A stretch of DNA of 64,000 nt from NCBI GenBank assembly GCA_027625915.1, contig JANTQA010000033.1, forward strand, positions 9,486,001 to 9,550,000. The letters run 5' to 3'. This DNA comes from Anaeramoeba flamelloides (Eukaryota; Metamonada; Anaeramoebidae). This document shows, one piece after another, positions 59,201 to 64,000 of this stretch; the first letter of the stretch is position 1, and each line of letters begins with the position of its first letter. The position numbers and the translations under genes are program-made. A model generated the notes under the pieces. That model was not told where the DNA came from. It was given only the letters and a program-made list of their open reading frames with translations, and did not search any database.

Positions 59201-62042
59201 GATCACAACCAGGACACTTTTGGTCGATTTAATAATTTGATAATTGATTATGAATGTTCACTTGGGAATTGTTGTTTAAGTTATTGTTTTTTCTTTTTTC
59301 TTTTTGATCATGATTTGCTAAAAACCTTTGGCCATTTTTAGCAATTGCTTTTTGTTTTTATTTTCAAGTTACTGATACTTTCATGTTTCAGTGTCTCACA
59401 GTATTAGTAAGTAACCGCTTGTTCTTTTTCCTTTGTAACTCTTCTTCCAAATATATAAAAGATTCAATCAGGGGAAAAATGGAAAAAAATAAAAAAATTA
59501 ACTATCATCTATTATTGTTCAATTAATCTACTTTTTTATTTTTTTACATTTACTAATATCGAATATTAAAAAAGGGGGGGACGATTTTGCAGTAATTTTA
59601 AAATGTGGGGAAAAAACGATCTTAGGAAAAGTACGTGATCGAAAAAATGGAACCTATACATGCTCGTATGTGGCTACAAAGGCAGGCGAATATTTAATTT
59701 CTGTTACATTGAAAGGAAACCATATTGCAGGATCACCATTTGTTGCACAAATAGAACCTGGCCAAGTGGATGGATTAAATTGTACTGCGTCAGGACCTGG
59801 GATAAGAGGCGGTTTAGTTGGAGAACCAACAACATTTATGGTTTATGCGCATGACAAATTTGGGAATAGCATTAATAGCAAATTTGGAACAAAATTAAAT
59901 TATTATCCAAAAAATTCATTAAATTCACAAACATTATCAACATTACAAACACAAAAATTAGATATTTCTGTAATTTTAATGGGACCTACACAGGTTATCG
60001 GGGAAGTTACCGATTCCAAGAATGCGGGTGAATTTTTAGTAACATATGTTGTGCAAGAATCTGGAACATATTCTTTAATTGTAAAAATTAATTCTTCACA
60101 TATTTGTGATTCTCCATTTAAGGTACATTTCGAACGTGGTGTCAATATTGATGAAAACCCATTTGTTACTGTCAATAGGCTAATTCATGACATTACTAAT
60201 ATCCGAAGCAGGATGCATTTCATGACTGAAATCGATACCCTGTCGAGTAAATTACAGAACGAAACTGAAAGGATGTCAGTTTATCAAAAGAAATTAAAAT
60301 CCTTGTATGTTTCTAAAGAAACCACGGGCCCTAAAAGGCTATTGGGAAAGATTGATGAAATTCAAGAAAAAATCCGAGTAGAGGTTAATAAGGGAAATAG
60401 CGAAGGTTTGAAATCATTATTACCAATGAGAGACGGTTTAAGATCTGAATGCAGACGAGCATTAAAACCCGTCTTAATTAAATTGAATCAAATAATACAT
60501 CTGCAGACTGAAAGGTCGAACCAAGTTAAAAAAATCACCAACGAAATAGGAAACAAATTAAAATCTGCAAAGAAATATGTTAAAGTTGAAAAAAATCAAT
60601 TCAATTTAACAAAAAATATTCAAAGATATTGGAATTGGAGAGAGAAGGTCTCTCGAAAGCTATCCACACCAATGACAAAATCAGATCAATTATTAATTGA
60701 TCTGATAGATGCATTATTCGAAGAAAAAAAATTATTATTAGATAAAAATAAACTAATTGATGAAGGGCAAGAAATAGCCACAAACATCATTTTCGAAGCA
60801 CAACAATTGTATAAAATAATTTCACAAGAAAGGCCCTTAAGAGAACAATTCCAAACCATCGAAATCAAAACAGAGTACTCAATGATGAAAAAGAAATTAG
60901 AAAACATTGAAAGGCAAAGAATTGAAATTGAAAGATTAAAAAATTTCATCAAAAATTTGAATATTCAAAAAAGGCAAAAACAAGAAGAGCTCATTGATAT
61001 GGAGGCCACTTTAAAAAGATTGGAATTGGATGGAGCAGATCCTGGAGATATATCAAACGCCATGAAAAGCATTAATATTATTCAAGAAAAAATTAATCAA
61101 AGGGAATTTGAGCAAAAGCAAATTTCGAATAAACTACTGGCACTTGCAGACGAACACCCAGAATTATTTATTGATGAAAATATCATTAAAAATTTTTCTT
61201 CAAATAAATCTGGTGGGATGGTAATGAACACAAAATTTTCAGATTATGAAAGAGTCCAAGTTTTAGGCTATGGAAGCCATCGAGTGTTTTTAATGAAATA
61301 CAAAAGTGAATATGTGGTATTAAAGGAATTTTTAATTGAAGACGAAAAATCTGTCAAGCAATTCGAAAAGGAAGTCCAATTTTTAAAAAGATTGAAAAAT
61401 CCTTTAATAATTAAAATCAAAGGTACCTTTTACGACCACCCTAGACTGCTAGCTTATATCCTGATGCCATATTTTAAAGTTGGATCGATGCAAAAATGGG
61501 TAAACAAATACCAGCCCAACCCTTGGAAAATTAGATTAGTCTTTAGATTGGTTCTGAAGGGGATTAAATATTTGCACAAGCATAACGTAATACACAGAGA
61601 CCTAAAATTGGAGAATGTTTTGATGAGTGATGATTTCCAGCCAGTGATTTGCGACTTTGGGATTTCCAAAGACGCCTTCGTAATCACAGGGACAGGCGAT
61701 AGTATTTCAACAGAGCCCGAAATTAAAGGCACCAGGGGATTTATAGCACCGGAAATCATTGAAGGCGAAAAGGTTTCCACAAAATCAGATATGTGGTCCT
61801 TTGGTATCATGCTATATAAGGCCCATTATAACGAATTGCCAACAAAGGAGGTTTTATTAAAGAAAAACCAATTCACTGATAAAAGAGAAAAATTGTTATG
61901 GGACTTGATGAGAACTTTAACACAAATAGATCCTGGCCAAAGACCAGAGGCCAAAGAGGCCAGGAACCACCCTTATTTTAAATTACCAATTCCAGAGAAC
62001 GAAAAGGAAAACATTTTATTGAATAAGATTCAAAATGATTAA
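50234..62042 (+). CDS. LRR-filamin-coiled-coil protein kinase, four exons, 1230 aa
   Basis: Exons 50234-50962, 56726-56932, 57122-57410 and 59575-62042, all GT-AG, phases 0, 0 and 1. The ATG follows an in-frame TAA. Residues 35-356 are 14 leucine-rich repeats of 23 residues (LxxLxLxxNxLxxIPxxIxxL). About 375-473 and 475-597 are two filamin/ABP280-type Ig repeats (ARDANGTARTSG joined across intron 3 to GDDFAVILK; GSPF and CDSPF strand motifs). About 600-955 is a helical coiled coil rich in Lys, Glu, Gln and Ile. About 963-1210 is a protein kinase with all key residues: glycine loop GYGSHRV, VLK Lys992, HRD 1082-1084 followed by LKLEN, DFG 1102-1104, and an APE motif near 1133. It should be an active Ser/Thr-type kinase (HRDLKLEN). 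No signal peptide or membrane helix, so cytosolic. LRR and filamin parts suggest partner or actin-linked sensing upstream of kinase activity; this is inference. AATAAA lies at 62107-62112. Confidence 0.92.
52357..52903. mobile_element. Family D element, subfamily copy D4
   Basis: Left end CAAAACCATTTTCCAGCCAA then AGTGGCCCAG. The interior matches D3 (AAAAAGGTGTTATTCTAA, GTTATTGAAA, CTTCAATTGAAGATCAAAAT). The right end near 52885-52903 is diverged and abuts the LINE remnant. Confidence 0.6.
52890..54890 (-). mobile_element. Decayed LINE (endonuclease-reverse transcriptase) remnant
   Basis: Read on the minus strand, pieces of a non-LTR retrotransposon ORF2 appear in the right order. The endonuclease GD.N-type motif lies near 54740-54655 (GDTLVLGGVNFNND). 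Reverse-transcriptase motif 1 is near 53745-53670 (HKKGERV, then NALNFRPIPIN, with a one-base shift between). Motif A is near 53510-53440 (VSVDMAKCFQSVSHELI). A degraded G.YQ.. segment lies near 53350. The catalytic box is near 53262-53240 (LVDDLILI for YADD), followed by a thumb-like ...LRLFEVIIILIILWIGN. Stops and shifts are frequent, so it is dead. It is 5'-truncated at the H element and lies antisense to the host kinase gene. The clade cannot be assigned by eye. Confidence 0.75.
54905..55117. mobile_element. Short palindromic element H1
   Basis: Ends are inverse: left AAACTCTTTTTCAAATAAAA then GGGCACA; right, reverse-complemented, TTTCTCATTTCAAATAAAAG then GGCACACC. About 213 bp, non-coding. 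The ends resemble those of family D (AAACTCTTTTTCA...GGGGCCCAG). Confidence 0.65.
55118..55612 (-). mobile_element. Possible Tc1/mariner-like transposase remnant with one family-H end
   Basis: The outer end at 55578-55612, reverse-complemented, reads AAACTATTTTTCAAACAAAA then GTGCACACC, matching H1. Between this and H1 the minus strand is open for 68 codons (55333-55127): basic, then IPDELWLYLENETLKN and LTCKELSIKFRELF. That looks like the helix-turn-helix region at the start of Tc1/mariner-type transposases. An upstream stretch (about 55430-55335) is also protein-like in another frame. No DDE/D catalytic part is present, so the fragment cannot be active. The transposase identity is tentative. 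Confidence 0.35.
57411..59574 (+). other. Kinase gene intron 3 (2164 bases)
   Basis: Donor GTAATA directly after the filamin ARTSG codons; acceptor AAAAAG followed by a G run at 59575. It contains hairpin array E4 (57765-58240). The remaining 1.3 kb is AT-rich with no gene, and the frames at 57375-57707, 58277-58519 and 58478-58663 have no protein-like pattern. Confidence 0.8.
57765..58240. repeat. Family E hairpin array, copy E4 (best preserved)
   Basis: After CTTCAAGTGCCTAG come at least four clear hairpins. One (about 57868-57937) is close to perfect, with arms GAGTTTTCTATTTTATTTGG and its inverse about the centre AATCTATTGATT. The second has AAATAAAAAGAACATTTC arms; the third TTCTGAAAATCTATTGATATTCAG-type arms within TTTCTGAGG-like ends; the fourth (about 58160-58228) CCAGAATTCAAAAGAATAGA paired with TTTCTGG. 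CCTAACGAAA, CCTAACGACG, CCTAATGGTG, CCTAACGGCA and GCTAAGG spacers separate them. Confidence 0.75.
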
Positions 62043-62221
62043 AAAAACAAACTGTTTATTTATAACTATTTATTATTTTCTATAATTGTAAATGAATGAT
62101 ATTTTTAATAAAAGAATTAAAATTTTTTTATTTGTCTCATTTTTGTTATTTATTTTTTTTTCAAAAAGTTGTATAAATTAAAGTGAAATTGACAATTGTT
62201 CGGTTAGGTTTATGTATGTAT

Positions 62222-62254
<33 letters not shown>

Positions 62255-62609
62255 GAACAGTCCATTCTCTAAAGAGAAACAAAAAATTTTGATCAAAGAA
62301 TTGATTTGTGGACAGTTTTGAATTTAAAAATGTAAATGATATTATTATTATTAATATATAATAATCAAATTATTTTGCTTGTTCTCTTTTTTTTTATTTT
62401 GATAAAGATTTTCTTTAATTACCCCATTTGTTCAATAATTAAAAAAATAATTTGGATTAAAGAATTTATTCAACTTAATAAAAAAAATAAGAATAAGTCC
62501 TTTGAAATTATCTAAAATAAAGATTTGTTCTTTATAATGTTATTAGTAAATGATAAAGAAAATTATGATTATTTAGTGAATTAGTTGAAAAAAAAAATTT
62601 AGAAATTTA
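62043..62609. other. 3' flank of the kinase gene
   Basis: Contains AATAAA at 62107-62112, a plausible polyadenylation signal 65 bases after the stop codon, and a 30-base T run (62224-62253). No other feature recognised. Confidence 0.4.
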
Positions 62610-63310
62610 GGAAGTTACATCAAGTGCCGATTTTTTTTTTAATCTAAGAAATCAAAAGAAAATATAAAAAATTTTTTCTTTTTCTAAAATTAAAAAATAA
62701 ACGAATGATGTTCTCCATAATTCAAAAGAATGGGCGAAAACCAAAGATTTTACTCAATTCTGTTAAATTCTGGAAAAGTTAATGCGGTTTTTTGTTATCA
62801 AAAAAATTGAATAAAATCCAAGATTTTACTCGATTCTTTTAAATTAAAAAAAAAACCACGAATGTGTCCTTCAAGTGCTGTCAAGTACCTCCAATTACCG
62901 TGGGGTGCTATCAAGTGCATAGGTTTTCTTGAGGTTTTCTGTTTTATTTGTTAAGTGTTCTAGGTTTATTTTACTTTTTGAAATAAACAGAAAAATTTAA
63001 TAAATTTTCGGTTTATTTTTAAAAGTAAAAAAAAATTTAACGAAAATCTATCAATTTTCCAAATAAATAGAAAACTCAAGAAAACCTAACGAAAATCTAT
63101 CGGCTTCACAAATAAACAGAAAACTCAAGAAAACCTAATAGCTCTTTTCCAGAATTCAAAAGAATTGAGAAAAAACAATGGATTTGACTTAATTCTTTTA
63201 AATTCTGGAAAAGCTAACGACGGTTTTTTTTACTTTTTGAAATGAACCGAAAATTTCAAAATTTTTTTGTTTATTTCAAAAATTTAAAAAAACCTAACGG
63301 ATGTCAGAGG
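62610..63310. repeat. Family E hairpin array, copy E5
   Basis: Longest lead region: TCAAGTGCCG near 62615, then near 62870 TTCAAGTGCTGTCAAGTACC and GTGGGGTGCTATCAAGTGCA. Hairpins follow with arms TTGAGGTTTTCTGTTTTATT, AAAATCTATC(A/G), AATAAATAGAAAACTCAAG and CCAGAATTCAAAAGAATTGA. CCTAACGAAA, GCTAACGACG and CCTAACGGAT spacers lie between them. It lies between the convergent kinase and 63463 genes. Confidence 0.7.
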
Positions 63311-63339
63311 AAATTAATTCACTGTCCTTCAAGAGATTC

Positions 63340-63370
<31 letters not shown>

Positions 63371-63462
63371 AACCATTTCCCATATTTCTGAAAATCTAAA
63401 ACAATAAAAATTTCAAAAAACAAAATATCAAATTCAAAATACAAAAAATATTAATAAAATAA

Positions 63463-64000
63463 TTATAGTAAACGTTTTTTTTGTAGCCAATCTGTATTAA
63501 TTTTGACAACAATTTTTTTTTCATTTGTCAAAACCTTTTTTTTTTCGAGAGGCTTTATGGGAACATTTCTTTGGCACAAATTGGATAAAGAGGGGTTTTC
63601 AATTATAGCTTTGAAAGGGAAATGATCAAAGATCGTTTCCGGAGTGAAATTGAATTTCTCACAATAATCCTTTGAAATCATTGACCAGTATTCGCCATTA
63701 TTCAAGCCATGTGCCCTTATGAATTGGTTAGCAAGTTTCACCTTTTTCCCGCGATTGTTTATGTATAAATTCAAAAGGTTATTTTCATAATCTCGGTTTA
63801 TTAATTGGTAGTACTGTTTGACTATTCCGTCTTGCTTAATTAACTCTGGCACTAACAGCAGACAAGACAATAAAAATTTGGATTTTCCTAAATAAAACAA
63901 GTGCTGCTCACAAAACAATCTTTGGGATTTGACAGAGAAATAATTGGTTAAACGATCAACATACCGTTTATTAAACCAATATAACAGTGTAGCAACCGAA
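63463..64000 (-). CDS. 3' part of an unrecognised protein gene, cut by the window edge
   Basis: The frame is open from the window edge (first codons give SVATLLYWFNKRYVDRLTNY) to a stop at 63463, about 179 residues, with no ATG needed inside. Protein-like composition, mixed helix and loop, few low-complexity runs: for example QHLFYLGKSKFLLSCLLLVP, INRDYENNLLNLYINNRG and FIRAHGLNNGEYWSMI, with a Lys-rich C-terminal 30 residues. I recognise no family. It is transcribed towards the kinase gene, with array E5 and a 28-base A run (63340-63367) between their ends. It may be a terminal exon of a larger gene. Confidence 0.6.
   Translation of the reverse strand, partial: SVATLLYWFNKRYVDRLTNYFSVKSQRLFCEQHLFYLGKSKFLLSCLLLVPELIKQDGIVKQYYQLINRDYENNLLNLYINNRGKKVKLANQFIRAHGLNNGEYWSMISKDYCEKFNFTPETIFDHFPFKAIIENPSLSNLCQRNVPIKPLEKKKVLTNEKKIVVKINTDWLQKKRLL

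Noticed and set aside
59660-59854. 64-codon plus-strand frame at the start of kinase exon 4
   Set aside because: A shadow frame of the filamin-coding sequence.
1-64000. Search for retroviral, LTR, Polinton or other virus-derived elements
   Set aside because: No integrase, capsid, protease or packaging-ATPase-like sequence and no long direct terminal repeats were recognised by eye.

Overview
The window is very AT-rich nuclear DNA from a protist. It has spliceosomal GT-AG introns, long A/T homopolymers, and proteins full of Asn, Lys/Glu and Ser tracts. Gene content (VPS13, BTB-BACK proteins, a leucine-rich-repeat/filamin/kinase protein) and compositional style suggest a free-living amoeboid flagellate or amoeba. 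My impression is that it most resembles Anaeramoeba-type metamonads, with Amoebozoa as an alternative; this is inference, not proof. No bacterial operons, rRNA, tRNA, CRISPR, retroviral or Polinton-like sequence was seen. The standard genetic code fits all genes.

Layout. 1-2333: nested miniature inverted-repeat elements. 2334-4397 (+): a 687-aa protein, possibly a TRAPP-II accessory subunit. 4398-10357: no gene, several repeats. 10358-10900 (-): a small four-helix membrane protein of TMEM128 type. 10901-16496: no gene. 16497-18848 (-): BTB-BACK protein with a C-terminal amidotransferase-like (flavodoxin-like fold) domain. 19807-20231 (-): a possible small spliced gene. 20232-28028: repeats only, including a clear nest of elements inserted into each other. 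28029-43653 (-): VPS13, reconstructed here as three exons (3640 aa), with a 4.56-kb second intron that carries several mobile elements. 46018-47511 (-): a second BTB-BACK/amidotransferase-like protein. 50234-62042 (+): a four-exon gene (1230 aa) for a protein with 14 leucine-rich repeats, two filamin-type Ig domains, a long coiled coil and an intact protein kinase. Its 5.76-kb first intron holds a decayed LINE and inverted-repeat elements. 63463-64000 (-): 3' part of an unrecognised gene cut by the window edge.

The genes do not form an obvious pathway. The common themes are cytoskeleton and membrane scaffolding (filamin repeats, VPS13 lipid transfer, possible TRAPP) and BTB adaptor proteins. 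The strongest unusual signals are the LRR-filamin-kinase architecture, the two BTB/amidotransferase-like fusions, and a dense population of short inverted-repeat elements. At least five recurrent families are present; some are nested three deep, and one consists of arrays of different hairpins separated by a CTAACG-like spacer. Element and family names used here (A to L) are my own labels.
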